From: Nicotiana tabacum
Taxonomy: Eukaryota > Streptophyta > Magnoliopsida > Solanales > Solanaceae
DNA: 64,000 nucleotides
Direction of reading: 5' to 3'
NCBI RefSeq assembly: GCF_000715075.1
Contig: NC_134095.1
Location: 56,664,419-56,728,418, forward strand
The position numbers and the translations under genes were made by a program. Numbering within the stretch: position 1 is the first letter of the stretch; each line of letters opens with the position of its first letter. The notes under the pieces were generated by a model. The model had not been told where the DNA came from. It searched no databases and saw only the letters and a list, made by a program, of their open reading frames with translations. Of this stretch, positions 1 through 11,177 are shown one piece after another.

Positions 1-1960
1 ATGTGCACGGCATCACCCTTTGTGCTTTATCACTCTTTCCTCACCCAAATAGTAGAAACAATAACATCCCAGCAAGGGAATTCAACAATAGAAACAAATA
101 CATCCCGGCAAAGGAATCAACTATAACCAATCTCGTTCCAATAGTTAACTTCACAAAATAAATCTCAACTTGAGCCAATACTCAACAATGGTCAACTACC
201 AAGAAATTATCACAAGTCTTGTTCAACACGGATAATCATCAATTTAAGCATGGACAATACATAATAAGAGTCACAATAGTCACAATATAAGACTCACGGG
301 CATGCTCGAAACCAACGTATAGATACTTGTCACCACACCTATACGTCGTACTCAACACTAACACGTAGAAAATAAGATAACAACACCTATTCCCTCAAGC
401 TAAGGTTAGGCCAAACACTTACCTCGATTTCACGGCCAAACTCAAGCCTCAAATACCGCTTTCTCCTTAGATTTCACCTCTAATTCACTTGTATCTAGTC
501 ATATTTAACTTTATAACATCAGTGATTGCTAGATAAATCAATTATAATTCATAATTATAGGTTTTGTAACATTCTCCCCCCTAAAGTCACAAATCAACCC
601 CGGGCCAGCTTGGTCAAAACTCGAAGTTTGGACCAAAACTCATTCACCCATTCACTCACGAGCCCAAATGTGTAATTAGTTTTAGAATCCGACCCTAAAT
701 CGAGGTCTAAATTCTCAATTTTGTAAAATCACCAATTCTTCCCAAAATCCCTAATTCTACCATGAAAGAACAAGATTTAGGCCTAGAAATCTAATAGGTG
801 TTGCTGTAAAATGAAAGAGACGAGTTTAAGAACAAAAATCTATGATTTGGTGTTGAAATCTCTCTCCAAAAATCGCCCAAGGTCGGTTTCTCTGGAAGAA
901 AATATGAAATTGTGGAAGACTCCCGTGCTAGTTCTGTTTTAAATTCGCTAGACAGACCTTTATCGCGTTTGCGAGAGGTTTGTCGCGATCGCGATACACA
1001 ATGGCCTAAGGCCTTCGCGTTCGCGAGTCCATCCACGTGTTCGTGCAATTCCCCCCAAGTTATCGCGTTCGCGACCCAGTGGTTGTGTTTGCATAGAAGG
1101 ACAAGACTCCTCTCCCCCAGGTCCCTTGACCATCGCGTTTGCGGGGGATGAGTGCGTTTGCGAAGGGTACCACCCCCAGTGCTTCACGTTCGCATCCAGT
1201 CCTCCGCGTTCGCGAAGAAGGAATTTGCTCCTCAGACCATTTACACTTCGCGATCCCGAGAATTGCTTTGAAATCGCGAAGCACAAGACACCTGTGCACC
1301 TGCAACAACAAACAACAGAATTTTCTAAGTGTAAAACACCCCGTGGCCTATCCAAAACTCACTCGAGCCCTCGGGGCTCCAAAAAAATATATGCACACAA
1401 GTCTAAAAACATCATACGGACCTGCTCGTGTGATCACATCGCCAAAATAACACCTCGAACTATGAATTTATCATCAAAATCAATGAAAATCTCAAGAACT
1501 CTTAAAGTTGCTATTTTTACATCCGAGGGTCCAAATCGTGTCATATAAACTCCGTTTCTTACCAAATTTTACAGACATGACTTAAATACAATATTAAACT
1601 TGTTCTAGGCTCTAGAACAAAAATACGGGCCCGATACCATCGAAATCATGCATCCTTAAATTTCCAAAACCATTATATTTTCAGTTAAATAATTTTCTTC
1701 AAAAATTCACTTCTCGAGCTACGGACCTCAGAATTCAATTTCGGGCATACGCCCAAGTCCCATATTTTTCTACGGACCCTTCGGGACCGTCAAATCACGG
1801 GTCCGGGTCTATTTATCCAAAAAGTTGACCGAAGTCAACTTGATTCAATTTTAAAGGCAAAATTTAGCATTTTTCTCAAATTTTCTCATAAAGGCTTTCC
1901 GGATATACGCTCGGACTGCACGCACAAATCGAGGTGAGACAAAAGGAGATTTTTAAGGCC
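1..1960 (-). mobile_element. Partial Ty3/gypsy LTR (G0), truncated by the window edge
   Basis: Read on the minus strand this noncoding block has the texture of the long chromovirus LTRs further right. It has an array of CGCGTTCGCG-type palindromes (958-1290), GAATTT/GGGATTTTGG-rich stretches, and a tail with a GCCGTGCACAT-type sequence at position 1. It is clearly diverged from the G1 and G2 LTRs, so it is a different family or an older copy. No internal coding region is in the window. The boundary with the neighbouring copia LTR near 1960 is approximate. Small open frames here are chance frames. The LTR assignment is inference from similarity of composition and motif. Confidence 0.6.
958..1290. 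repeat. Cluster of CG-rich near-palindromes (TCGCG-TT-CGCGA type)
   Basis: About eight copies of a 12-bp near-palindrome, TCGCGTTCGCGA and variants (CGCGTTTGCG, CGCGATCGCG), occur at irregular 15-60 bp spacing in otherwise AT-rich sequence. The same motif is clustered in the G1 LTR at 49483-49812 although the intervening sequence differs. Many variants look like CG to TG decay. Confidence 0.75.
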
Positions 1961-2312
1961 TCAAAACACAGATTGGACTTCTAAAACAAGAGATGACCTT
2001 TTGGATCTTCATAGAATTAAACCATTCCCATAATTAAGATAAATTATATTTAATTTTGTGCTACAATCATTCTTGATGGTTTGTCCAATTTCATCATTAG
2101 ATTGTGAACTCAAACTTTATACTTATAAGAACCGATGATTTAATCTTTCGTGTATAAGCTAAACTCTATACACTAAATCATCTATTATATAAGCAAATGA
2201 CACAGACTTATATATGATCTATTTAAAACTTTATTAAAACTGAATAAATAATTATTTTATAATAAATACTATATCTAAACCAAACTCATAGTTAATAGTA
2301 TATATCCCAACA
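1961..2312 (-). mobile_element. Ty1/copia element C1, 3' LTR remnant
   Basis: On the minus strand an LTR-like sequence starts TGTTGGGATATA at 2312, directly after a purine-rich tract (complement of 2313-2324). It runs through AT-rich sequence to roughly 1961. It follows the C-terminal end of a copia polyprotein in the right order and orientation. The distal boundary is not sharply visible because the flanking G0 LTR is unannotated sequence. Confidence 0.6.
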
Positions 2313-2406
2313 CTCTCTCACTTAGACGTTTAACCATGACAATTATTAGAATATAATATATCCAAATGCATGGTTAGTAGTATATGCCCCAACAGTCTCC
2401 CACTTA
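2312..2406 (-). repeat. Duplicated polypurine tract and LTR start of C1 (82-bp unit)
   Basis: Two copies of a purine tract followed by TGTTGGG lie 82 bp apart. Sense LTR starts are at 2394 (TGTTGGGGCATATAC) and 2312 (TGTTGGGATATATAC), each preceded by a CTAAGTG-GAGA type purine tract. This looks like a local tandem duplication of the pol/LTR junction. Confidence 0.6.
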
Positions 2407-2640
2407 GACTCATAACCATGCATATACAACTTTCTCAGGAATTCTTTTACATGACTATTCAAAGTCTTCATCAAATAAGGTTTTGTTAAAGAATCTTGCC
2501 AAGTTATTTCTGATGTAATATTTGCCTGGTAGTGCTTTGTCGTAACCATATAGTTTAGTATTAAACTCTTCAGGGATCCTATTACCGAAACTATCCCAAG
2601 AGTGTGCACCGAACTATGATCTTCTTTAGCATTCTCCCAC
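2407..2640 (-). pseudogene. C1 copia RNase H C-terminus remnant
   Basis: The minus-strand reading over 2346-2609 matches the usual C-terminal end of copia polyproteins. An ITSEITWQDSLTKP segment corresponds to the xxADxLTKxL motif at the end of RNase H, followed by the terminal helix and then the polypurine tract. The reverse transcriptase and most of RNase H are absent: the previous recognisable sequence is the IN-RT linker at 2780-2975. An internal deletion therefore joined the linker to the last ~60 residues of RNase H. Confidence 0.65.
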
Positions 2641-2779
2641 TACGATGAAGTACTATTAACATTACCTTACGACATTGAAAAATTAGTGACTTCTTACTAC
2701 AGTATTCACTGTTCAAACATCACTCCCACTCGATAAAGGCATATTATGTCTATTAACGTTCTCCCACTACTTAAATGCA

Positions 2780-3263
2780 AAGAACATCAATTTCGATGTG
2801 TGGGTTTTGATATTCTTGAACATCTAGTTATTTCTTTGCCTAGTTCCTGTAAAACTAGTTTACTTCTAGGAACATGGTTTATTAAGTAGTCCTTATCTAG
2901 AAAACTGCATTTGATTTAACAATTGCCTTATTTTCTTTAGGACAATAAAATAAAACTCCATTCTTTTTCTTGGATATTCAATAAACATGAACCTATCCAT
3001 TGTTAGTTTCAACGTACATATCCGCTTTCCCTTTTAGCACATATGTAGAACAATCATATATCTGAACATGCCACAAACTGAGCTTACATTCAGTCCACAG
3101 TTCTATAGATGTCACAGACACTAACTTAGAAGGAACTAAATTTAGAATGTAATTTGCAGTTTCTAGGAAATATTCCAAACACGAATAAGGCAAATATGAA
3201 TAACACTTCATTAATCTATCCATGTCCAAAAGAGACTTATTTCTTCTTTCTACCGCACCACTT
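2780..3263 (-). pseudogene. C1 copia integrase C-terminal part and IN-RT linker (3' half of split gene)
   Basis: Minus-strand translation from ~3263 reads AVERRNKSLLDMDRLM, the region just after the integrase catalytic glutamate in Ty1/copia elements. It continues through ETANYILNLVPSK (3090-3180), the conserved integrase core C-terminus, and KLSLWHVQIYDC. After a short gap a linker segment FLDKDYLINHVPRSKLV is legible (~2850-2910). Several frames must be combined and stops are present. The gene is cut at 3263 by insertion of G1, and its 5' half resumes at 62176 with the TSD CCACT on both sides. Clade not assigned. Confidence 0.75.
3259..3263. repeat. Left target-site duplication of G1 (CCACT)
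   Basis: CCACT precedes the LTR start TGTAACG and is repeated exactly at 62176-62180 after the LTR end GTGACA. The pair defines the ends of the 59-kb composite insertion. Confidence 0.85.
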
Positions 3264-3563
3264 GTAACGACCTGACCGGTCGTTTTATGAATTTTATCCC
3301 CGTTTCCCTCATTTCTGCTTCTTTATGTCTTGTTCAGCTGTATTATATGGTATCGGATTGGTTAGTTGGGGTTCAGAGTGGTTTTGGAGAGTATGAGACA
3401 CTTAGTCTCTTTTGAGTAAGCTTAGGTTGGAAAAATCAACCGGATGTGACTTATGTAAAACAGATCTCGGATATGAATTATGATGGTTCAGATAGCTTCG
3501 TTAGGTGATTTGGGACTTAGGAGCGTGATCGAAATGTATTTTAGTGGTCTGTGGAAGATTTAG
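3264..3563 (+). repeat. G1 5' LTR, truncated to its first 300 bp
   Basis: This matches the first ~300 bp of the G1 3' LTR (from 48805), with shared landmarks GACACTTAGT, TCAACCGGATG and GAAGATTTAG. At 3563 the LTR similarity stops and gag sequence begins, so about 2.7 kb of LTR, the primer binding site and the gag start are missing. Confidence 0.85.
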
Positions 3564-4690
3564 ACAGGATTATATAGTTCCACCAGCCCAGCCGGTTGCA
3601 CCTGCTCAAGATTATGTAGTTCCAGTTATGCCTGATGACGAGCAACGTCAATTGGAGAGGTTTGGCAGACTTCAGCCTCCAAATTTCAGTGGTGTAGAGG
3701 GCGAGGATGCCTAGGATTTTTGGACAAGTGTTAGAGGATGTTACGTACAACGGGTATTCTGGAGACTAGTGGGGTCTCATTTACTACTTTTTAGTTTTCT
3801 GGAGCTGCCTTCACTTGGTAGGAGGCTTGTGAGAGGTGTAGTCCTGTTGGTGCAGCGCCCTTACCTAGCAGCAGTTCTCCGCTCTCTTCCTGGAGAAGTA
3901 TGTGCCACAGTCTCGCAGAGAAGAACTACGCAGGCAGTTCGAGCAGTTGCGTCAGGATGATATGACTTTGACGCAATATGAGATGAGGTTTTCTGAGTTA
4001 GCCCGTCATGCTATTTGGTTGGTTCCTACAGACAGGGAGATGATCAGGAGATTCGTGGATGGCCTCGCTTATCAGCTATGTATTCTTATGACCAGAGAGG
4101 GTCTCTGGTGCTTCTTTTGAGGAGGTGGTTGACATTGCCCGAGAGATAGAGTCGGTTCGCCACCAGGAGCGAGTTTAGAGGGAGACCAAGAGGCCTCGGG
4201 GATTTGTTAGTTTTGGTGGTGTTCCTTCGGGATGTCAGTTTCAGCACGATAGAGGCCGTCCATTCATACATGCTCATCCAGCCCGTTCGGGCCACCGTGG
4301 TAGGTCATCTGGACACGGTTCTCACAGTTCACATCAGGGTCACTCATATCTAAGTGCCCTTCCAGCTCAGAGTTTGACTCAGGCACCATTAGTTCAGGGC
4401 TCATCTATGCTTGGTTCTTCTAGTGGACATCCCGGTGCTTGGGGCTCCTTTCAATCCCCACCGCCATTTGCCGGTAGAGGTTGCTTCGAGTGTAGAGATT
4501 TGGGTCATCTTAAAAGGTTTTGTCCCCATCTTACGGGAGGTTCATCTCAGCAGAGGAGTCATCATTCGACTTCAGTACCAGTTACTTCCCCACCCGCTCA
4601 GTCAGCTCGGGGTAGAGGTCAGTCAGCTAGGGGTTGCCCTAGAGGGGGAGGTCGATCAGGTGGTGGTCAGGCCCGTTTCTATTCCCTCCT
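3564..4690 (+). pseudogene. G1 Gag (retrotransposon capsid/nucleocapsid), broken
   Basis: Gag forms the virus-like particle and binds element RNA. The plus-strand reading begins mid-protein with a proline/glutamine-rich stretch, then RLQPPNFSGVEGEDA, the usual start of the capsid domain in plant chromoviruses. At 3902-4110 RREELRRQFEQLRQDDMTLTQYEMRFSELARHA is the conserved Retrotrans_gag core. A CCHC zinc knuckle of form CX2CX4HX4C lies at 4482-4523 (CFECRDLGHLKRFC), followed by a G/R/S/Q-rich tail. A TAG stop sits in the early part near 3710, and the capsid and zinc-knuckle parts are in different frames, so the gene is dead. The N-terminus was removed with the LTR deletion. Confidence 0.85.
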
Positions 4691-5137
4691 AGCCAGACCA
4701 GATGCTATTGCTTCAAATGTTGTGATTATAGAAATTGTCTTAGTCTGCCACAGAGATGCCTCTGTATTATTTGATCCTGGTTCCACTTTTTCATATGTGT
4801 CATCATATTTTGCTCATTACTTGGATATGCCTCACGAGTCTCTTGTTTCATCTGTTCATAAATCTACTCCGGTGAGTGATACTATTATTGTGGACTATGT
4901 ATATCGGTCATGTGTGATGACTATTGGGGGTTTGGTTACCCTAGTAGATCTCTTGTTGCTTAGTATGATTGATTTTGATGTGATATTGGGTATGCATTGG
5001 TTATCTCCGTGTCGTGCTATTTTGGATTGTCATGCTAAGATAGTGATATTGGCTATGTCGGGTTGCCACGGATTGAGTGGCGAGGTTCGACGAATTATGT
5101 TCCTAGTAGAGTAATTTCATTTTTGAAGGCCTAGCGG
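4691..5137 (+). pseudogene. G1 aspartic protease domain, broken
   Basis: The protease matures the polyprotein. VLFDPGSTFSYVS (catalytic triad region at about 4767-4805) is the gypsy protease signature, here DPGS instead of the usual D-S/T-G-A/S. It is followed by the flap-like region and FDVILGMHWLSPCRAILDC (ILG motif, 4974-5030). The frame is lost around 5060-5065, shortly before the linker to RT, where the homologous G2 sequence continues in frame. It sits between the gag zinc knuckle and RT as expected. Confidence 0.85.
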
Positions 5138-5955
5138 ATGGTTGGGAAGGGTTGTCTTTCTTATCTGGCATTCGTGAGGGATGTTAGTGTAGAGACTCCT
5201 ACCATTGATTCAGTTCCGGTAGTGAGGGACTTTCCAGATGTGTTTCCTGCAGACCTGCGGGGCATGCCACCGAACAAGGATATTAATTTTGGTATTGATT
5301 TGGTTTCGGGCACTCAACCCATTTCTATTCCACCGTATCGTATGGAACCAACAGAGTTAAAGGAGTTGAAGGAGCAGCTTCATGAACTCCTTGATAAGGG
5401 GTTTATTCGGCCTATTATGTCACTGTGTGGTGCGCCTATTCTATTTGTGAAGAAGAAGGACGTCACTATGAGAATGTACATTGATTACAGGAAATTGAAC
5501 AAGGTCACAATCAAGAACAAGTATCATTTTCCTCGTATTGATGATTTATTTGACCAGCTTTAGGGAGCGAAGGTGCTCTCCAAGATTGATCTCCGTTCAG
5601 GGTATCACCAGTTGAAGATCAAGGACTTGGACATTTTTAAGATAGCTTTCAGGACCCAACATGGTCATTATGAGTTCCTTGTGATGTCTTTTGGGCTGAC
5701 CAATGCCCCAGCATCGTTCATGCATTTGATGAACAACGTGTTTCGGCCTTATCTCGACTCGTTTGTCATTGTATTCATTAATGATATTCTGGTAGTCAGG
5801 AGGAGCACACAGAGTATTTGAGAGTTGTGTTGCAGCGGCTGAGGGAGGAGAAGCTTTATGCAAAGTTCTCCAATTGTGGGTTTTGACTCAGTTCAGTGGC
5901 TTTCTTGGGGCACGTGGTGTCCAGTGAGGGTATTCAGGTTGATCCAAAGAAGATA
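5138..5955 (+). pseudogene. G1 reverse transcriptase, N-terminal two-thirds, cut by C2
   Basis: The RT fingers and palm are readable. They include the [14 protein letters not shown] linker, [46 protein letters not shown], then [14 protein letters not shown] and [14 protein letters not shown]. The catalytic box reads FINDIL at about 5776-5793 where FIDDIL is expected, so one catalytic aspartate is replaced by asparagine. There is an in-frame TAG at 5561-5563 and a frameshift near 5800. At 5955 the C2 copia interrupts the gene; it continues at 46608. Confidence 0.9.
5951..5955. repeat. Left target-site duplication of C2 (AGATA)
   Basis: AGATA occurs here and again at 46603-46607. The uninterrupted G2 homologue reads AAGAAGATAGAGGCGG at this site, so the duplication is explained by C2 insertion. 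The exact edge could shift by 1-2 bases. Confidence 0.7.
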
Positions 5956-6431
5956 TTGTTAGTAATATGTATTTGTAAAACAATTCCGGAGAAAATAAAA
6001 TAACATAAACAGAAATATAAACGAAATAACAAAAAACCAATTCGAGCCTACTGAATTCATGTTGTTTCCTTAAGGAATTTAATCCCCCCCTAGTACCTAA
6101 GGTTATGGATTATTTCCTCTCAGGATAGAACGAATTACACACTGGTGTAGTGGTACTTCAAACCCCAGTGTTTCAGCGAACACAAAGTTTGGTAGCAAAT
6201 CACACTTACTGTTACTTTGTTTGATGTTTAAACTATACAGAAGAAGGAGGAGAAACTCAAAAAATCGTATGGAAATTCTGAGCAGAATAGTCTTGTATTT
6301 ATAGCCAAAGTTGGGCTGAAATCTGAAGAGGTGCAACTCTTCAAAATGGCTATTTATGCAAAATGGTCACAACATAAATGACATAACATAAATGGCTATT
6401 TAATCAACAATAAAGAGGGAAAATAAAGGAT
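5956..6431 (-). repeat. C2 3' LTR, truncated, retains TATA box
   Basis: Plus-strand TTGTTAGTAATATG to AAAGAGGGAAAAT aligns with the 5' LTR at 45697-46165. The remaining ~430 bp of the LTR are missing and the sequence runs directly into integrase. On the minus strand GGCTATAAATACAAG (6293-6307) is a plausible TATA box; it is absent from the 5' LTR copy. Confidence 0.8.
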
Positions 6432-6905
6432 TGTGTTTTGCTATGGGGTACTCGATTTAGTATTCGGCTAGCCGTAAGAACGGCTCCCCCGCACAAGTTC
6501 TGTGGCAAACCAAAACTTATCAATAATGTGTTCATCATCTCCTTTAATGAACGATTCTTTCTTTCTGCAATCCCATTGGATTGGGTCATGTAAGGGCCGT
6601 TGTTTGATAAATAATTCCATATTCTAAACATATTTGTTCAAAAGGAGATTCATATTCACCACCCCTATCACTTCTTATCATTTTGATTTTCTTGTTAAGT
6701 TGTGTTTCAACTTCATTTTGTATTGCTTGAACGCGTCTATTGCTTCATCTTTAGTATTAAGTAAGTAAACATAGCAATATCAAGTACTATCATCAATAAA
6801 AGTTATGAAATACTTCTTTCCACCACGAGATGATATTGACTTCATGTCACAAATATCTGTGTGAATTAAGTCTAAAGGATTTGAATTCCTTTCAACTGAC
6901 TTATA
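6432..6905 (-). pseudogene. C2 copia integrase core, broken
   Basis: Integrase catalyses insertion of the cDNA. Minus-strand segments read LDLIHTDICDMKSISS (first catalytic Asp region, ~6860-6830), ITFIDDSTRYCYVYLLNTKDEA, an SDRGGEYESPFEQ second-Asp region near 6640-6670, and ERKNRSLKEMMNTLL after the catalytic Glu. Several stops and at least two frame changes break it. It ends abruptly at the LTR near 6431, so the C-terminal domain and everything downstream (RT, RNase H) are deleted. Confidence 0.8.
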
Positions 6906-7599
6906 AGGATGTAACATACTTAGATTCTACACATACTTGACATTTTGATTTGTCACATTCAAACTTAGGCAATACTTCCAAATTAATCATTTTCCGTAAG
7001 GTTTTATAATTGACATGACCCAAATGTATATGCCATAATTCATTTGACTCAAGCAAGTAAGACGAAGCTGAAATTTTATTATTATTTTCAACAACCATTA
7101 CATTCAGCTTGAAAAGGCCCTCGGTGAGGTAACCTTTTCCTATAAACATTTTGTTCTTACTTATTACAACCTTATCGGAAACAAAAACACATTTAAAACC
7201 ATTCTTCACAAGAAGTCCAGCAGAGACTAAATTCTTCCTTATCTCGGGAACATGAAGGACGTTGTTCAAAGTCACCACTTTGTCGGAAGTCATTTTGAGA
7301 AATATCTTCCCACATCCTTCAATCTTGGCCTTTGCAACATTTCCCATAGAAATCGTCTCATCGGGTCCAACAAGAGAATAAGTAGCAAAAGCTTCTCTAA
7401 TAGCACAAACATGACGAGTGGCTCCAGAATCAATCGACCACTCTTTAGGATTGCCTACCAAGTTGCACTCAGAAAGCATGACACATAAGTCATCAACATC
7501 ATCATGCTTTTCAACCATGTTTCTTGACCCTTCTTCTTGTCTTTCTTCGGAGCACGATACTCCGTAGATTTGTGTCCAGCTTTTCCTTAGCTGTAACAA
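6901..7599 (-). pseudogene. C2 copia protease and GAG-pre-integrase region
   Basis: A 232-residue open frame. IDSGATRHVC (residues ~57-66) is the copia aspartic protease active site (DSGA). It is followed by the NVLHVPEIRKNLVSAGLL signature (~114-131). Near the C-terminus LWHIHLGHVNYKTLRKM and CQVCVESKY form the GAG-pre-integrase zinc-binding region (H-x-H and C-x2-C) that begins integrase. The frame ends at a stop where the integrase core continues in another frame, and it is frameshifted relative to the gag frame upstream. The protease residues themselves look intact. Confidence 0.85.
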
Positions 7600-8448
7600 T
7601 TTCCACCGAACCGCTTCTTGCTTGGGTTGTATTTCGGTCCAGAAGCCTTCTTTCTCTTTTTGTTCTCTTCAACAATATTTGCTCCCATTATTGTTGAGTT
7701 TCCACGGCCTCTCTTTTCTGCAGCTTTGTTGTCCTCTTCGATTCTCAATCGAAAAATGAGATCTTCAAGGGATATCTCCTTGCGTTTGTGTTTCACGTAG
7801 TTTTTGAAGTCATTCCACAAAGGAGGCAACTTCTCAATTATTGCTGCAACTTGGAATGCTTCATTGATGACAAGACCTTCAATGAAATTTCTGTTAGTAA
7901 AAATACTAAGATTACTACTTTTAACATCAGTATTAATTTGATTTATACCTTCAGCAAGGAGATCGTGAATAATCACTTGTAATTCCTGGACTTGGGTAAT
8001 AACAAACTTGCTATCTACCATTTTGTAGTCCAAAAACTTTGCAGCAACGAACTTTTTCAACCCGGCAACTTCGGTTTTGTATTTCTTTTCAAGCGCAGTC
8101 CACAGTTCCTTTGACGTTTCCACGCCACTGTAGACATTATATAAAGCATCCTCAGCCCGCTTAGAATATAATTCTTGCACAAAAAATCTGAATGCTTCCA
8201 CACCTCAATCACGAGAAAGCATTCAATTTCTGGAGTTTCATCGGACAGCACAGGAACATATTCCTTGATGAACTTCTGGAGACTTAGAGTAGTCAAGTAG
8301 AAGAACATCTTTTGCTACCAGCGCTTGAAATCAATCGTGAAAAAATTTTCGGGTTTCTCCGCCGGTGCCAATGCTGCTGGTGTTGTTCGGCTCGTTGAGG
8401 CATTGACAGTCACCATTGGAACAACTTGGTTCACATTATCATTAGTCA
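7587..8448 (-). pseudogene. C2 copia Gag, frameshifted
   Basis: Gag packages element RNA. The minus-strand reading starts at an ATG at about 8448 and has a short Asn/Val/Ala/Pro-rich leader. It then has WQQKMFFYLTTLSLQKFI, the usual N-terminal copia capsid motif. A frameshift near 8200 leads into ELWTALEKKYKTEVAGLKKF and KMVDSKFVITQVQELQVIIHDL, typical of the UBN2/Retrotran_gag_2 fold. A basic segment KRGRGNSTIMG and KKRKKASGPKYNPSKKRFGGNC follow; a CCHC knuckle is only partly visible. The order gag-protease-integrase confirms Ty1/copia. Confidence 0.85.
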
Positions 8449-8550
8449 TTTTTGTAAAAGAATGACACAAACTTTAAAATCACGTAGATTTTAATAGAGT
8501 ACAAAACCACAAATATTTTACTCTACAGAAATAGTGAGTACAAATACAGT
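8449..8550 (-). other. C2 5' leader, left part, interrupted by element A
   Basis: AT-rich untranslated leader between the C2 gag start and the insertion of element A. It continues at 45670-45696 up to the C2 5' LTR. No canonical initiator-Met primer binding site (TGGTATCAGAGC) is visible next to that LTR. Confidence 0.65.
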
Positions 8551-8801
8551 TGTCACCCTCCCTTTTCCTACACCCCGGGAGGGTATAAGGGAGTTTTTAC
8601 AACTTAAAGTGACAATTGAAATGGGATTATTTATTTATTAAATTCAGAGTCACCACTTGGGATAATTTTATGGTGTCCCAAGTCACCGATTCAAATCCCG
8701 ACTCAAGGAAAAGATTGACTTTCCTTTTGAAGTCTACGAACTAGAAATTCTGAATAAGGAATTCTGTTAACCCGGAGGAAGATGTTAGGCATCCCCGGAT
8801 T

Positions 8802-8818
8802 CCGTGGTTCTAGCACGG
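8802..8818 (-). promoter_or_regulatory. U5 stem-loop in element A 3' LTR
   Basis: Plus-strand CCGTG-GTTCTAG-CACGG, a perfect 5-bp stem with a 7-nt loop. Identical copies occur at 21557-21573, 22828-22844 and 40981-40997, so all four LTRs of two diverged families keep it. In the transcript it falls in U5. Confidence 0.7.
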
Positions 8819-9229
8819 CCGCTTAAACTATCACAATTGGCCTATTATCTGATTTTAATACATGTTTTAGCCTATGGTATAATTTTAAATTATTAACCGC
8901 TTTTAATTAATTTTAGGAAGATTCAACATCATCTAAAACACGTCTTGAACCACGTCACATAAATGCACCCGCGATCTACGACACATTTTATCTAACGTTA
9001 TTGAGATTTGGATTTGGGTCACATAAATGCACACCCGAGTTTAAGGAAGTTAATTCAAATTACACGCCTAAAGCAACTACGCACTTTCAAATTTGTGAGG
9101 GCCATGGAAAATTCAACTAAATGGCACGCCTCAATTTCTAAGGAGTTAGTATTAATTACATGAGGGCCATGGGTTATTTAATGAAAATGACACACGTCTA
9201 ATTTTTTCTATAAAAGCTAACTAGTTTTG

Positions 9230-10979
9230 CTTCTAATCCTAATTGGGTTCATTATATTAGAAGAGTGTTTAATCCTACTTATAAAGGTTGGCCTCGCACA
9301 ACAGTTAAGAGTGATATTTATAAATTCAAACATGAATATGAACAATATTTGCGGTATTTATTTACTCATATACCTAATCGGATTTCTATTACTACTGATA
9401 TTGGTAAAAGTGGTAATGATTGTGATTACCTAACTGTTACAAGTCATTGGATAGATGAGGAATGGATAATGCAAAAACGCATAATTGCATATAGAATAAT
9501 TAATTCGCGTCACACAGGTAAGTTTATAGCTAACACTGTTGCAGATATTTGTAGATATTTTTGCTTTAGCGATAAAATAATGGCAATTTCAATGGATAAT
9601 GCTTCTAGTAACACCAGTGCTATAGGCATGCTTACAACAACACTAAATCCTGCATTTACTAATATTTTTCATGTTAGATGTATTTGTCATATTTATCATT
9701 TAATTGTCGGTGATGGTATGCGAATATTAAACATAGAAATTGAAAAGGTTAGAATGGCTCTTAATTGGCTTTTTTATTCAAACCGTAAAAGTAGACTTAG
9801 AGAGTATTTTAAAAAATATGATGAATATGGCCTTATAGAAAGAAAGGTTCCTAAACCTTGCCCGACTAGATGGAATTATATGTACGGAAGTTTAGTAGTA
9901 ACATATGAATATAGAAACCCAATTAATGCAACGTTTAATTCTCGGGTAGGTGGTGAAGATGATGATGAAATGCTTACCACTCAAGATTGGACTAATGTTA
10001 AAATTCTCTTAGATTTTTTAGAACATTTTCAAATTGCAACAAATGCATTTTCTGGGCAATTTTATCCTACTATTTCAAACTGTTTAGTTTATATTGCAGC
10101 ACTATCTGATTTGTTTGTTGAATTTAGTGAGGGTGGGGATATTTATGAACTTGCTATAAATGAAATGAAACAAAAGTTTAAAAAATATTTTTTCCTATCC
10201 CTCCTATTTATGGTCTTGCTGCAATGCTAAATCCTACAATGAAATTGGGAGGTCCTCATTTTTGGTATTCAAATATTTATAAGGCTTTAGATCTTTCAAA
10301 TGAGGAAATTGCGACACTTGCAGATGCAAAAGCTTCAATTAAGATTAACGCTCAAACAGTTTATAATGCTTATCAACTTGCCTTAGAGCATGCTAGGCCA
10401 ACTATTCCAACCCCTACTTCGTCTAGCTCACAATCCTCTAAAAGAGTTGCGGGCTTAAAAGCTCTTAAATCTTGGACGGAGTTCAGGGGGTCTCAAGGTG
10501 AAAATTATTATGAAACTTCACATCTAAAAGAGCTTCAAGTTTATTTATCTCAGGGACTTGAAAAGGAGAATCCAGACGGCTCTTTTGGTCTTTTGGAATG
10601 GTGGAAGGCAAGGGAAAAACATTTTCCTGTTCTTGCAAGGATGGCTCGGGATATTTTATCAATTCAAGCTTCAACTGTTGCATCAGAGAGCGCTTTCAGT
10701 CAAGCAAGACTGCAAATAGGTGATCATAGAGCGTCTATGAGGGATAGCTTGGAAAAATCAGTATTGTTTAGAGATTGGATCCGCTCGGAAAGAAGAAACT
10801 TTGGAATTGCAGAAGCACAACCGGCGATAGATGAAGCTTATGAAGAAATGATAGCGGAACTTGCGGAGGATTCGGCTTCGCCCGGAAGTGGTGATGAACA
10901 AGCTTCTTTTCCACCACCACCAACGCAACCTCCTCCGAACCTTGAAGGATTTATGAGATTTGTTAGAGATAATACATAG
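9230..10979 (+). pseudogene. hAT transposase (RICESLEEPER-like), truncated and frameshifted
   Basis: The transposase excises and reinserts hAT elements. Two overlapping frames cover it: 9265-10230 and 10224-10979, with a frameshift near 10200. The first carries the RNase H-like fold. ITTDIGKSG holds the first catalytic Asp (residue 45 of that frame) and AISMDNASSN holds the second (residue 111). HVRCICHIYHLIV (C-x-C-H region) and CPTRWNYMY follow. The second has LLEWWKAREKHFPVLARMARDIL and ASTVASESAFSQARLQI, the C-terminal hAT dimerisation domain, then an acidic/proline-rich end. The N-terminal BED finger is absent, so the gene is not functional. Confidence 0.9.
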
Positions 10980-11177
10980 AATAATATGTAACTTGTATTT
11001 TGGCACATCTTCCTTAGTTTTTTTCCTTCTAATGGTGGTATTAGTACCTTGTTGTGCTCATTCCATTGGGGGAAGGATGACTAAGAAAGATATGTCATTT
11101 TTGGTAATAAAATTTATTGCTTCTACCCATGAGCTTCTTTTCGCAATATTTCTTTGTCTATACTTAGAATTATTTAT

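Noticed and set aside
5138..5955. Endogenous pararetrovirus
   Set aside because: RT is followed by RNase H, integrase and a chromodomain between LTRs; no movement or coat protein region is seen.
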